A stretch of 45,331 bases of DNA from Acidobacteria bacterium RIFCSPLOWO2_02_FULL_61_28 (GTDB lineage: Bacteria; Acidobacteriota; Terriglobia; 2-12-FULL-54-10). This document shows, piece by piece, positions 34,067-42,427 of the stretch. The DNA lies in contig MEKR01000046.1 in assembly GCA_001767035.1 (NCBI GenBank), positions 1 through 45,331 on the forward strand. Reading direction: 5' to 3'. A program made the position numbers and the translations under genes. The notes below the pieces were generated by a model that was not told the origin of the DNA, did not search any database, and saw nothing but the letters and a program-made list of their open reading frames with translations. Position 1 is the stretch's first letter. Each line of letters opens with the position of its first letter.

Positions 34067-34128
34067 AAAAATATCAATCACTTCCCAGCACCCCAAAATG
34101 ATAACACAAGACTTAGCAGAAGGGGTTT

Positions 34129-34200
34129 TGGACTCCAGTTGGCACCACACGGGAGTTTCTGTTGCCTCTGGACTCCATGTGGACTCCAGTGCGACTCCAC
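34129..34200 (+). repeat. GACTCCA direct repeats near the attachment site
   Basis: TGGACTCCAG (34129-34138), TGGACTCCAT (34169-34178), TGGACTCCAG (34180-34189) and CGACTCCAC (34192-34200). The 9-mer TGGACTCCA is nearly palindromic; the last three copies are spaced by 11-12 bp. Their position 60-135 bp inside the element fits integrase arm-type sites. The rest of 34067-34466 holds a TTGTCGTCT/AGACGAAGACAA hairpin near 34261-34288 and no convincing gene. Confidence 0.55.
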
Positions 34201-34466
34201 ATTGAGGTTCGTAATTCACGTGCCTTTCGCGCACTCGCGCGCAGTTGTTAACGCCTTTCGTTTGTCGTCTGGAGAAGACGAAGACAACAAATTTCCTTAT
34301 ATAGCCCCCATGGATACCATTGTGGCAGGCCGCCTCAGTAATTCGCGCACCAACAGAAGAATGGTAGTATCCGGTGCGTACTGCCACCGCTCGCGGTTGG
34401 CAATATCAGAGTCGCCGTCGAAGCAACAGATGTAAGCGCCTGTTCCCGAGGGCAGGCCCCTTTTCT

Positions 34467-34799
34467 ATGAGACTCCCTGGCGGTGAACATGCCATTGTTG
34501 ATATCGCAATACTGCGGGATTACTGCCTCAACGAACGGCATCCTCGCGGTCGCCACAAGGCGCGTGTCTTTGCATCTGTGCTAGGCTTGACGGGAGGGGA
34601 TGCAGACGTCCTGCGTCATTTGTTATTGAAGGCTGCGGTTGATGGTGAAGTGGTGCTCGGCGAGCGGGATGACTATGGACAGAGGTACGTGTTAGACTTC
34701 GAAATGGCTGGCCCGCGTGGGCGAGCGACAGTCCGCAGCAATTGGATTATCCTGAGAGGTGAGACGTACCCTCGGATGACTAGCTGCTATGTGTTGTAG
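34467..34799 (+). CDS. DUF6883 protein
   Basis: A 110-residue protein from the ATG at 34467. M-R-L-P-G-G-E-H-A-I-V-D-I, L-R-D-Y-C-L-N, H-P-R-G-R-H-K-A-R-V-F and the end R-A-T-V-R-S-N-W-I-I-L-R-G-E match DUF6883, a small domain family found beside toxin or mobile-element genes. G-R-H-K-A-R-V-F is the most conserved patch. It is followed 13 bp later by a DUF4926 gene, a pairing that I recall as recurrent. Function is not established; an immunity or toxin/antitoxin role is possible. No strong ribosome site is seen. Confidence 0.8.
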   Translation: MRLPGGEHAIVDIAILRDYCLNERHPRGRHKARVFASVLGLTGGDADVLRHLLLKAAVDGEVVLGERDDYGQRYVLDFEMAGPRGRATVRSNWIILRGETYPRMTSCYVL

Positions 34800-34812
34800 G
34801 CAGGAGAGGGTT

Positions 34813-35028
34813 ATGGAAACCATCAAACCGTTTGACGTGGTAGCACTCCTGGAAGACTTGCCAGAGCGAGATTTGCAGCGGGGCCAAGTGGGAACCATCG
34901 TGGAACAGCTCGCGCCTGATGCATTCGAGGTCGAGTTTAGCGACAACCAGGGAAGAACTTACGCGAGCCTTTCCCTGCGCTCTGACCAGTTGATGATTCT
35001 ACATCACAGCCTAACTGGGGTGTTCTGA
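34813..35028 (+). CDS. DUF4926 protein
   Basis: A 71-residue protein. I-K-P-F-D-V-V-A-L-L-E-D-L-P-E-R, R-G-Q-V-G-T-I-V-E-Q-L and F-E-V-E-F-S-D-N-Q-G-R-T match DUF4926, a small SH3-like beta-barrel. AGGAGAGGG lies directly before the ATG at 34813; an earlier in-frame ATG at 34789 sits within the end of the DUF6883 gene and is less likely. Forms a two-gene unit with DUF6883. Confidence 0.8.
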   Translation: METIKPFDVVALLEDLPERDLQRGQVGTIVEQLAPDAFEVEFSDNQGRTYASLSLRSDQLMILHHSLTGVF

Positions 35029-35104
35029 GCTAGTCAGAACTCCCGATTGTCCCAATTCTCGCCTGCAAGCCCCCGCCTTAGTTGTCCGCAGAGCGCCTTT
35101 ACGA

Positions 35105-36420
35105 CTAGTTGATGAAGGTCGTGGCTAGGTTCTCGGCACCGCCGATGAGCGCAGTTCCATTGGAGCCGTTCGCGCCTTCAGCCGGTGACGGGGGAACTGC
35201 GACCTTTTGCTTCTCTCCGACGCTCGCCAGTCGCTCCTGGATGGCGCGGGTCAACTCCTGCTGGCGCTCGATGTCCACGAACGTGTAGTCGGCGGTCATA
35301 TCCACGTCGGAGTGGCCGGCAATCTTCGAGGCTTCAATCGCGCTACCTCCCACTTGTTGCCGCCACGTGATGTTGGCGCGGCGGAAGGAGTGTGGCCCAA
35401 GCCCTTCGAAGTCACAGCCTTCGGCCTTTGCCGCCTGGTGCAACACATCGCGCACGCCGGAGTCCCATAACGGCTTGCCCGGGTCCCGACGTTGCCGGAA
35501 CAGCCAGGCCTCTGGATCGGCGCCTTCTTCGGCGGCCTTTGCGATGTACCGCTCGACCAAGCTGCCCAAGGCCAACGTTCGCTTGCTGGTGTCGCTCTTC
35601 GGCTCGTCGATGTCCTGGTGCCACAGGCGCTGCTCGATCCGAATCGTGCCGGCCTTCAGGTCCACGTGCTTCCATTTCAGGCCCAACACTTCGGAGATCC
35701 GCCCCCCAGTAGCTATGCAAGTCTCGATAACGAGCAGGATCGGATCCTGCAGGCGAGCGGGTACCCGCGCCGTCTGCTCCATCGACAGGATCTGGCGGGG
35801 GCGCTTGTACCACTTCTTGCCGATCTTCACTTTCTGGATTGGGTTGCGCTTTCCTTCTTCCCACAACCCCCACCCTCGGCCTTGCGGAAGATGCGGCCCA
35901 TGATGAAGCGCATTGCATGGCGCGTCCACCAGTAATCGAAAGTGTTGTACAGCCAGTCTTCCACGTCCTTTGGCGGGATCTCATTCAGGCGATACTTGCC
36001 CCACCTCGGGATGATGTGCAGATCGAGATGGCTTTCTTCCTTGATGCGGGTGGGCTTTGAGATCTGGTCGTCGCGCGAGAGGTAGCCCTCCTTGTACATC
36101 TTGGCTACCTCGCCGAAAAGGGCAGGCCCTTTCGCTAGCGCCTGTTGCAGGGTGGGCGTGTTCAGTTTCCCGAGAATCTTGTCGCGCTCGACCTCGGCCT
36201 CCTTCTTGCTCAAGGCGTTTTCGCCTCGGCTTGGCGCGATTGTGAAAAACCTCCGGATCGTCCGGACGGTGCCATCCGGTTGCGGTTCGTCAACCCACGC
36301 GCGGAAGAACCAGTAGTGGCCTTTGCGGTCCTTGCGCTCGTGCACCTTTGGGTGCTGTACTCTCGTCTTCAATCTCACACCTCCTGTGAGCGTCAGGAGG
36401 GTTGCTTCATTCAGGGGCAT
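35105..36420 (-). pseudogene. int: Tyrosine-recombinase integrase, frameshifted
   Basis: Two overlapping frames together make one integrase of about 430-440 residues. The upstream part (36420 to about 35875) has an N-terminal arm-binding-like and core-binding region (W-F-F-R-A-W, H-L-D-L-H-I-I-P-R-W-G-K). The downstream part (about 35875 to 35105) has the catalytic domain with all key residues: the first Arg in G-G-R-I-S-E-V-L-G-L, H-S-F-R-R, G-H-S-D-V and the nucleophile Tyr in T-A-D-Y-T-F. The break lies in a G-run (plus-strand 35863-35877) where one base is missing or extra. The sequence does not form a clean slippery heptamer, so a mutation or a sequencing error is more likely than programmed frameshifting. 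Confidence 0.85.
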
Positions 36421-36442
36421 AAAGCAAGGCGAATCTTACCAG

Positions 36443-38177
36443 TTAGATGCAGACGGCCAGGGCCGATTCCCTTTGGCAGATGTAGAGCGTTTCGCGGGCT
36501 CTGGTCATGCCCACGTAAAACAGCCGGATGACCGAGTCGCGCAGCGGTCCGAACCTCTGATAGGCTACGTCCCCCGCTCGGCTCAAATCCGGGAATAAGA
36601 ACACCACGTCGGCTTCGCCACCCTTTACCGAGTGTATCGTTCCCACAATGACCTTTGGCTTCTGCGCCAGGGCTTGCGGCCCGCGGACCCAGGCCACACC
36701 AACTGGAAACTGAATCCGGGAATGGAACCTCGGCGCGATATTCCGACGCCACCAGTCGAGCAGTCGTCGGTAATCGCCTTCGAAGGCAGCCAGCAGTGTT
36801 TCCAAGGCTGCCTTTTCAAACAGCGCGTCGAGCGTCATCTGTGCGAGCTGTTCCCAGGCCTTTGGCTTGATCTTTGGGATGAGCAGGTCGACGGCACTGG
36901 CGATGCCAAGACGCAGGCTGCGCTGGTCAATCAGTTTGCCGACGTGCGAAAATTCGATCTTGTTGTTTTCGAGCTGCATCTGGTAGCTAGGTTCTTTCCC
37001 GGTTATTTTCACGAGTCGGATGACACGGACACCCAGCACCTTGGAAATCTGTTCGCATAGCAGTGCCTTTGCGGTCGCCGGATCGGATTGCTCCCCCGCT
37101 GAAGCACTCTGGGTATCGGGGCTGACCGTCGAGGGCCGAACCTGTTCTTCCTGGTCCGGCAAGTTTGGCGAAGCGACACCTCCTGACCGCCTAAACGCCT
37201 TGCCGATCGTTCGCTGAAAGTAATCCAGTCTGGTTCGTGGCCGCTGATTGTGGATGCGCCGATGGTGGATGATCAGATCGGTGATCTGTTGTTCGCAGAA
37301 ACCGGCGTCGCATCCGAAGTTGGCGAGCGCCAAGTCATAGCCGGACTGGGATTGGTCCTTAAGGTCGTGACGTTCACGCAGCCATGTGCTTTTGAAACGG
37401 GGGTCCGCCGCCGCGAGCCCGTCGAGCAGCTCCTGCGGTACCGTGGCATTGGGGTTAATGACTAGCGGCTTGTCTCGAAACCGCTCCGCCCACTCGCGTG
37501 CCGCCTGTTGCTCGGCCTCGGGGTCGGGAATCCCGGCTTCATCGAGGAATTCCTCAAAGTCCGATGGGTTGTAGCGGCGATTCGTGCAACACTGGACCGT
37601 CACCGCCTTTGGATTCTTTGGGTCTTTCAAGTTGCTGGTACCGGGAATCCGGAGCACACGCGCGAGGTCCGAAAGCCGGTCGAAGACCCAGCCGCGCTGC
37701 GACGTGCGCACGCGCAGCAGAGTCTGCCAACGAGTGACAAGCCTCGCTGTGTCTTTCCGTTCCTGGTCGCTGTCGAATACGAGCGGTTCTTTAAACAACC
37801 ACCAGGCGTGAGCGCCGTTACCAGTCGCGACGGCTATGGTCGGTGGCATCGTTGCTGGAATGACGGACAGCGCGTCGGCAATCGTCGGCGGGAGTGCCTT
37901 CTTGTTGTGAGCGTCAGATCGGAGGTCGAAATCTGCCCAGAATCCCGTGATTCCGGCAATCTCATCGGACCCGCAGCGATGCGCCGGACCATAATCCCGG
38001 CTGGCAAGCCCGACGCCTACGTAAACGTCGCTGTCCTTGAGCGTGGAGACCAAACTCAGCGGCGGCGGTGATCCTCTGGTACCAGTGCGAGCGCTTTTCG
38101 GCGAGGGTCCAGACGAGGATGTAAAGGTCCTCGGGCTTGTACTGCCAGAGCAGATTGAGGAAGTCGAGCGGGGTCAC
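36443..38177 (-). pseudogene. Phage-type primase, frameshifted and fused to a UvrD-like helicase tail
   Basis: The N-terminal 42 residues (GTG start at 38177, T-P-L-D-F-L-N-L-L-W, A-E-K-R-S-H-W-Y) are in one frame. From about 38053 the rest is in another, joining at ...A-E-F/V-S-T-L.... The next 250 residues look like an archaeo-eukaryotic-type phage primase: F-W-A-D-F-D (metal-binding D-x-D), G-N-G-A-H-A-W-W and R-V-L-R-I-P-G-T-S-N. After a linker and a region typical of such primases (residues about 330-420 of the long frame), the last 110 residues are instead the C-terminal end of a UvrD/Rep helicase, with motif V G-T-I-H-S-V-K-G-G-E-A-D-V and motif VI L-F-Y-V-G-M-T-R-A-R-E. The helicase N-terminal motor with its Walker A is missing. 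Probably a deletion fusion. Confidence 0.8.
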
Positions 38178-38611
38178 TGTGAACCCTTTGCGACGTGTTT
38201 TTCGGCCTGCCACCCCTCGCGCGGCGGCCCGTACCAGTATTCAGCCGTCTGCATTGCGTGATTGCGAAAGGGAGAAGCGAAGTCTTTTCTCCGGGAATCC
38301 GGTTGGCGAGACCCGGCGTACATAAGCCAGCGCTCACCGTCTTTCACAATCCAGACGCGAGTGTCCCCGCAATCTGCCCAGTGCGCGGGGCATGTCTCAT
38401 CCGGTTCGGGCTTCGTACGATTTTGGGACACGCAGCGGTACCAAACCCATTCCTCCGGGGTGTACCGTTTTCCGTCAAAGATGCTGGCAGGCGGAGCCTC
38501 ATCCCTCTCGAGGCCGCGGGTGGTCTTAACGGGGACCAGTTCCGGTTTCGACATCTTTTTCTCTTCCTGAAACCGAAGCCAAGCTTCGAGGCTGTAGGCT
38601 GGTTCACTCAT
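38174..38611 (-). CDS. Phage-type hypothetical protein
   Basis: A 145-residue protein from the ATG at 38611, which overlaps the VRR-NUC stop by 4 bp; its own stop overlaps the GTG start of the primase. It contains W-V-W-Y-R-C-V-S, T-C-P-A-H-W-A-D-C-G-D-T-R-V-W and E-Y-W-Y-G-P-P-R-E-G-W. Four cysteines suggest a possible metal site. I do not recognise a family. The tight overlaps make it part of the replication operon. Confidence 0.7.
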   Translation of the reverse strand: MSEPAYSLEAWLRFQEEKKMSKPELVPVKTTRGLERDEAPPASIFDGKRYTPEEWVWYRCVSQNRTKPEPDETCPAHWADCGDTRVWIVKDGERWLMYAGSRQPDSRRKDFASPFRNHAMQTAEYWYGPPREGWQAEKHVAKGSQ

Positions 38612-38898
38612 GTGATTGCTGGGCGAACAATGGACAGCGCCTCGTCGACACTGTGGGCCACACCCGCAAGCGCTCCGCTTCTGCGCCATTCCGCAAGGCG
38701 TGCTTGCTGGAGCGGTGTAGGTCCTTCACCCCGTCGTTTCACCTCAATCTCGAAATGTCGGCCGTTGATGGAACCGTAGAGGTCTGGATCGCCGGCAATA
38801 CCCCAGGCTGTTCCGTGCCGCTTGCGAACGACACAGCCTGGAACGGCGCGAAGCTCACCGATGATCCCGGCAACCAAGGCTGTCTCGCGGCAGGCCAT
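38608..38898 (-). CDS. VRR-NUC domain nuclease
   Basis: A 96-residue single-domain VRR-NUC protein. The active-site pattern is clear: G-D-P-D-L-Y-G and F-E-I-E-V-K-R with the preceding R-K-R-H-G-T-A-W-G, then L-Q-Q-A-R-L-A-E-W-R-R-S-G. Phage members often lie next to SNF2-like helicases and primases, as here, and are thought to resolve or process branched DNA. GGAG lies upstream of the ATG; the previous gene ends 3 bp before. Confidence 0.88.
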   Translation of the reverse strand: MACRETALVAGIIGELRAVPGCVVRKRHGTAWGIAGDPDLYGSINGRHFEIEVKRRGEGPTPLQQARLAEWRRSGALAGVAHSVDEALSIVRPAIT

Positions 38899-38901
38899 CC
38901 G

Positions 38902-39207
38902 TTACAGCTCCAGACCGAGACTGCGCGCCAACGCCAAAGTGATCGCTCGGGGCTTGGAATCACCCGATGCTTTACCCACCTTGCCGCTGCGCTCAACCTC
39001 CACCTGAAAAGCGCCCCCGATCTGAGAGATTGCGTAGCGCATCGGCTGGCTGTGATCGAGCAGCCGAAAGGCGTCCTCGAGCCGCTCGAGCGGATTGAAC
39101 TTCCATTTGGGAATCCAGGAGCGGTTCCCGGTAAGAAAGCGATCCGGTGCAACACACCAATGCAGGACTTCCTGCGCTAGCCGATCAATTAGCAGGTTGT
39201 CGGTCAC
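38902..39207 (-). CDS. Small phage protein, possible ABA-sandwich domain
   Basis: A 101-residue protein with a GTG start at 39207 behind a strong GGAGGTGAA site. D-R-L-A-Q-E-V-L-H-W, Y-A-I-S-Q-I-G-G-A-F-Q-V-E-V and the end P-R-A-I-T-L-A-L-A-R-S-L-G-L resemble the phage ABA-sandwich family, small proteins of unknown function often encoded in replication modules. Assignment is tentative. Confidence 0.65.
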   Translation of the reverse strand: MTDNLLIDRLAQEVLHWCVAPDRFLTGNRSWIPKWKFNPLERLEDAFRLLDHSQPMRYAISQIGGAFQVEVERSGKVGKASGDSKPRAITLALARSLGLEL

Positions 39208-39228
39208 AGCTTCACCTCCGGTCGCCAG

Positions 39229-39957
39229 CTACTGATCGTCACGCACCTCGGACGCGTCCAGGTCCACAGTCATCTTCTGAACCAACGGCTTGAGCATCTC
39301 GTGGTACTCCTGGGCTTTATGTACTTCGTCCGGAGTCAAGCGCCGGACGAAGGTGAACGTTGCCCGGCTATAGGCGATTCCCTGCTTGTTCTTCGTTCGC
39401 TCCAGGCCGACGCGGGTGACCACCGAGTAGTAAGGAATACCCTGGGACGTGAGTTTCAACAGGTACTGCTTGGCGGCCTTCAGGCTCGTAGGTGGTAGCG
39501 AGATCACCTCGGGCAACAGCAGGCTGCCGCGCAATACGAACACCTGCTTGATCTGCTTGCAGGCCTGGCCGCGGCCCCCAGGCGCGCTGCCATACTGGGC
39601 AAGCGGGCAGGTCATGCAAGTGCCGCCGGGTTTGCCCGCACCTGTGGTGCCGTCGGCGGAAAAGCAGTCGGGTGGCTGGTTGCCGCCGCCTTCGCTCAAG
39701 GGTTGGGAGTAATAGGCGCGAGTATCCCGCGCCAGCACAATGACACCCTCTATGACCGACTCCATTGTTTCGCCTTCGAGCGAAGGCACGGGCCACTGGA
39801 GACCTCCGCCGGCGGGAATCTTGATCCGCGGCAGATCAAATTCGGTCAGGCCGCCGGCGCCGATGTTGGTGCTGATGGCGGCGTGGATCGCAGCCAGATC
39901 GGTCTGGAATGCATGAATAAGGGATTGCGGTTCTGCTTTCACGAGTTGTTGAGACAT
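39229..39957 (-). CDS. Phage-type hypothetical protein with Cys cluster
   Basis: A 242-residue protein with a GGAG ribosome site. The middle has C-F-S-A-D-G, a Gly-rich turn, C-M-T-C-P-L-A-Q and, 17 residues on, Q-A-C-K: four cysteines that could bind zinc or an iron-sulfur cluster. The beginning (M-S-Q-Q-L-V-K) and end (acidic D-L-D-A-S-E) are soluble-protein-like. The acidic tail and position next to helicase and nuclease genes would suit a DNA-binding accessory protein, but I cannot name a family. Confidence 0.65.
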   Translation of the reverse strand: MSQQLVKAEPQSLIHAFQTDLAAIHAAISTNIGAGGLTEFDLPRIKIPAGGGLQWPVPSLEGETMESVIEGVIVLARDTRAYYSQPLSEGGGNQPPDCFSADGTTGAGKPGGTCMTCPLAQYGSAPGGRGQACKQIKQVFVLRGSLLLPEVISLPPTSLKAAKQYLLKLTSQGIPYYSVVTRVGLERTKNKQGIAYSRATFTFVRRLTPDEVHKAQEYHEMLKPLVQKMTVDLDASEVRDDQ

Positions 39958-39978
39958 GCTTGGCTCCTTTTCTTGTAT

Positions 39979-40422
39979 TTAGGTTTTCCTGCTGCGCAGG
40001 GAATGAATGAACGAAACCTTGAGGGCTTGGCCGAGCGGCGCTGGCAGCGCGGCCAAGACCGCCTCCTCGGTGAGCAGCTTGTCTTGCTGCTCACATTGGA
40101 GGCGGACCTCCTCCGCCACCTCGCGCACAAAGGCCCTGAGCGATTGGCTATTGAAATTCTCGGAAACGTACTGCCCGAGCTCGGATTTCTTCAGGGCTTC
40201 TACAACGGCCGCCCGATCAGAAGCCGGGCTGGGGTAAATGTCTTGGGCCACATAGACCACGCGGCCGTCAATCTTCATAGACTGGACACCGTCTTCCAGA
40301 AACTGCGGCACCAGGGACTGTTCGAGGTCGTCAAGTTGGGCAGCGATGGCTTTGAGTTCCGAGTCGAGTTCTTTCTTTCGGTTCTCCAGGGCGACAAATT
40401 CCTTCAGTTGTTCCATGTTCAT
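39979..40422 (-). CDS. Coiled-coil phage-type hypothetical protein
   Basis: A 147-residue protein whose first 40 residues form a heptad-rich coiled coil (L-K-E-F-V-A-L-E-N-R-K-K-E-L-D). A beta-rich middle (M-K-I-D-G-R-V-V-Y-V) and helical C-terminus follow, ending in basic R-S-R-K-T. Small proteins of this layout are common in phage replication blocks; the function is unknown. It starts 5 bp after the helicase stop (AAGGGG serves as ribosome site). Confidence 0.65.
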   Translation of the reverse strand: MNMEQLKEFVALENRKKELDSELKAIAAQLDDLEQSLVPQFLEDGVQSMKIDGRVVYVAQDIYPSPASDRAAVVEALKKSELGQYVSENFNSQSLRAFVREVAEEVRLQCEQQDKLLTEEAVLAALPAPLGQALKVSFIHSLRSRKT

Positions 40423-40427
40423 GGTGT

Positions 40428-42086
40428 TTACCCCTTGATCTCGGCGAGGATGGCCTGAATGACTTCGGCGCGCTTCTCGAGCGCGCGCAGGATTTTTTCG
40501 TCGACGGTGTTCCGGACTACCAGGTGGATGTGCTCGACGGGTCGGGTTTGTCCAGGCCGGTGGATGCGGGAGAGAGCCTGGTCGTATTCACCGAGGCTAA
40601 AGGAGAGCGAATAGTAGAGACTATAGCGGGCCCGCGTCAGGTCTACACCGACGCCGCCGGAGCCGATCTGTACCGCCAGGATCTGTCCCTCCCCTTCCTG
40701 CCAGCGCTTCAAGTCGTCCTGGCAGCCAGAGAGCTCAAGGCTCTGGTAGTCCAACTCGCGGCAAACCTCGTGGACAGCATCCATGTCAGCGTGGAACCGG
40801 CAGAAAACGACAACCGGCTCGCTGGAGCCAATGTCTTCCAGGGTGTCCTTAAGCAGGTTTTGCTTCGCGGAATCGACGCGGTGGAGTTGGCCGTCATCCG
40901 TCTTGGCCCAGCCGCCGGCCACTTGCTGCAGGCGCAGAAGCTTCACCATGGCATTGGCGGCTGTGACCGTGCCGTCCTTAACCTCGGCGATAAAGTCCTC
41001 TTCGAGGTCACGGTAGATGCGTTGCGCCTCGGGGGAGAGCACGCAGTGGTAGGTAACGTGCGTTTCCGGCGGCAGGTCGAGAACGTCCTTTGAAACCCGG
41101 AACGTGATCGTCCGCATCAGGGCTTCCAGTTCGTCCAGGTTCTTGAAGCCGGTGACCTGCTTGTTCTGGAATCCTCCCATGACGGCGAACTTCTGCCGGA
41201 AGGCGTTGAAAGACGGTCCGAACGGGGCGATGTCGAGGAAGCGAAATTGGGCGTAGATGTCGAGCGGGGAGTGCGGCATGGGCGTGCCAGTGAGCGCCAG
41301 CCGGTGCCTGGCAGGGGGACGTAGCCGCTTGAAGTAGAGGCTTGCTTTGCCGCCAGGCTTTTTCAGTTTGTGGGATTCGTCGGCGATCACCAGGTCCCAG
41401 GCTTGTTTCTCAGCCCACGCGCCGAACGGATCTCTCCAGACGGAGTCATAATTAATGATAAGGACGAACGGCTGGCCGGTGGCCTCGGCCAGCCGGAGCT
41501 TCTCCTCAGCCAGCTTTTGTTTACCGGCAACGCTGCCAGCGCTGTCGTCCAGGGCCAGGATCACCATCGGCAGATCGAGGTGCCGGTCAATCTGTGCTTG
41601 CCATACCGGAACCACGCGCAGCGGGCACGCGATCAGCGTGCGCTTGGCGCCGGTGCCGGACAGGAGCATCAGCGAGACCAGAGTCTTGCCTGTGCCCATC
41701 TCGAGCGCCAGCATCGCAGCGCCCGCGCCACGGATGAGTCGCTCCATCGCGAACTGGAAGGCTTCGATCTGGTGCCTCCAGGGTTTGGTCTTGAGTCCCG
41801 CGGGCAATACCGCTTTTGGATCGGCAGGCTTGACGGTTCGGTCGCCCACTTTGCTATTCCGGCTGAGCAAAGCGGCGAACTGCTCGCCTACATCAAGCTG
41901 AGGGATGAGAGAGCGAATTAAATGGGCATGGCGCGCGGTGGCTGGATAGAGCCAGACTCGCCTACCGGAATCCCACCATCCGCCCGGAATGCTCCGGCAG
42001 CGGAGGAGATGCACGAAGGGGGCGCGGAGAACGATCTTGCCGCCCGCGACCTCGGCGAAACTAGGGGTGTGGACTACCTCAGGCAT
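40428..42086 (-). CDS. SNF2-family DNA helicase/translocase (phage type)
   Basis: A 552-residue SF2/SNF2 ATPase. The N-terminal 60 residues (I-P-G-G-W-W-D-S-G-R-R-V-W-L-Y-P) resemble the HARP-like DNA-binding domain seen in annealing helicases and phage relatives. Walker A is M130-G-T-G-K-T135, motif II I-A-D-E-S-H-K-L, motif III L-T-G-T-P, and motif VI R-I-H-R-P-G-Q-T-R-P-V. The ATG at 42086 has GGAGGC upstream and overlaps the HTH gene by 8 bp; the longer frame to 42125 is rejected for that reason. Likely drives replication-fork remodelling for the element. Confidence 0.92.
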   Translation of the reverse strand: MPEVVHTPSFAEVAGGKIVLRAPFVHLLRCRSIPGGWWDSGRRVWLYPATARHAHLIRSLIPQLDVGEQFAALLSRNSKVGDRTVKPADPKAVLPAGLKTKPWRHQIEAFQFAMERLIRGAGAAMLALEMGTGKTLVSLMLLSGTGAKRTLIACPLRVVPVWQAQIDRHLDLPMVILALDDSAGSVAGKQKLAEEKLRLAEATGQPFVLIINYDSVWRDPFGAWAEKQAWDLVIADESHKLKKPGGKASLYFKRLRPPARHRLALTGTPMPHSPLDIYAQFRFLDIAPFGPSFNAFRQKFAVMGGFQNKQVTGFKNLDELEALMRTITFRVSKDVLDLPPETHVTYHCVLSPEAQRIYRDLEEDFIAEVKDGTVTAANAMVKLLRLQQVAGGWAKTDDGQLHRVDSAKQNLLKDTLEDIGSSEPVVVFCRFHADMDAVHEVCRELDYQSLELSGCQDDLKRWQEGEGQILAVQIGSGGVGVDLTRARYSLYYSLSFSLGEYDQALSRIHRPGQTRPVEHIHLVVRNTVDEKILRALEKRAEVIQAILAEIKG

Positions 42087-42312
42087 GGACGCCTCCCTCG
42101 GGAGCGGGAGTGTCCACGACCTCACCGCCTGACGGACGGCTATTCAGCCAGGCGGTCACGTCGGAAGGTGCGTACCGGACCAGTTGGCCCACCTTCCGGA
42201 ATCGCGGGCCCTTGCCCTCGCTGCGCCAGTACCGCAGCGTGGGGATTGACACGCGGATTAGTCGCGCAAGTTCTTTCTCATCAAGGAGTGTTTCTAAGGT
42301 GTGATGATTCAT
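42079..42312 (-). CDS. HTH protein, excisionase/MerR-like
   Basis: A 77-residue protein with an HTH_17-type winged helix: L-L-D-E-K-E-L-A-R-L-I-R-V-S-I-P-T-L-R-Y-W, G-P-R-F-R-K-V-G-Q-L-V-R-Y and D-V-T-A-W-L. Such small proteins are excisionases or operon regulators in integrative elements. Its position upstream of the replication genes and downstream of an 11-bp iteron-like array makes it a candidate binder of that array. GGGAGG precedes the ATG. Confidence 0.85.
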   Translation of the reverse strand: MNHHTLETLLDEKELARLIRVSIPTLRYWRSEGKGPRFRKVGQLVRYAPSDVTAWLNSRPSGGEVVDTPAPEGGVHA

Positions 42313-42326
42313 TCTGCCCGTTCCTC

Positions 42327-42341
42327 CCGCGATCTTCGCGG
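42327..42341 (-). promoter_or_regulatory. Hairpin abutting the ribosome site of the HTH gene
   Basis: CCGCGA-TCT-TCGCGG, a perfect 6-bp palindrome with a 3-nt loop. On the minus strand its 3' arm runs into GGGAGG, the ribosome site of the HTH gene, so folding of the mRNA could hinder initiation. It may equally be a protein-binding palindrome. Confidence 0.45.
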
Positions 42342-42373
42342 TTAGTACGGGCCAATGATGGAGCAGCCCTATA

Positions 42374-42427
42374 TGGGCGATTCAATGGGCGATTTGTGGG
42401 CGAAATGTGGGCGATTTTACGGGCGGG
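42374..42427. repeat. Iteron-like array of TGGGCGATT repeats
   Basis: Copies start at 42374, 42386, 42397, 42408 and, degenerate, 42419: TGGGCGATT, TGGGCGATT, TGGGCGAAA, TGGGCGATT, ACGGGCGGG. The spacing of 12, 11, 11 and 11 bp puts all copies on one face of the helix. The array lies between the stop of the 287-residue gene and the HTH gene start, at the head of the replication operon. Confidence 0.75.

Noticed and set aside
34037-34435. 132-codon plus-strand frame starting inside the tRNA fragment
   Set aside because: Composition is not protein-like, it covers the tRNA remnant and the GACTCCA repeats, and there is no ribosome site.
35863-35877. Programmed -1 frameshifting in the integrase
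   Set aside because: A single-frame shift could join the halves, but the G-run does not give matched re-pairing in both decoding sites and no stimulatory stem-loop is obvious; mutation or sequencing error is simpler.
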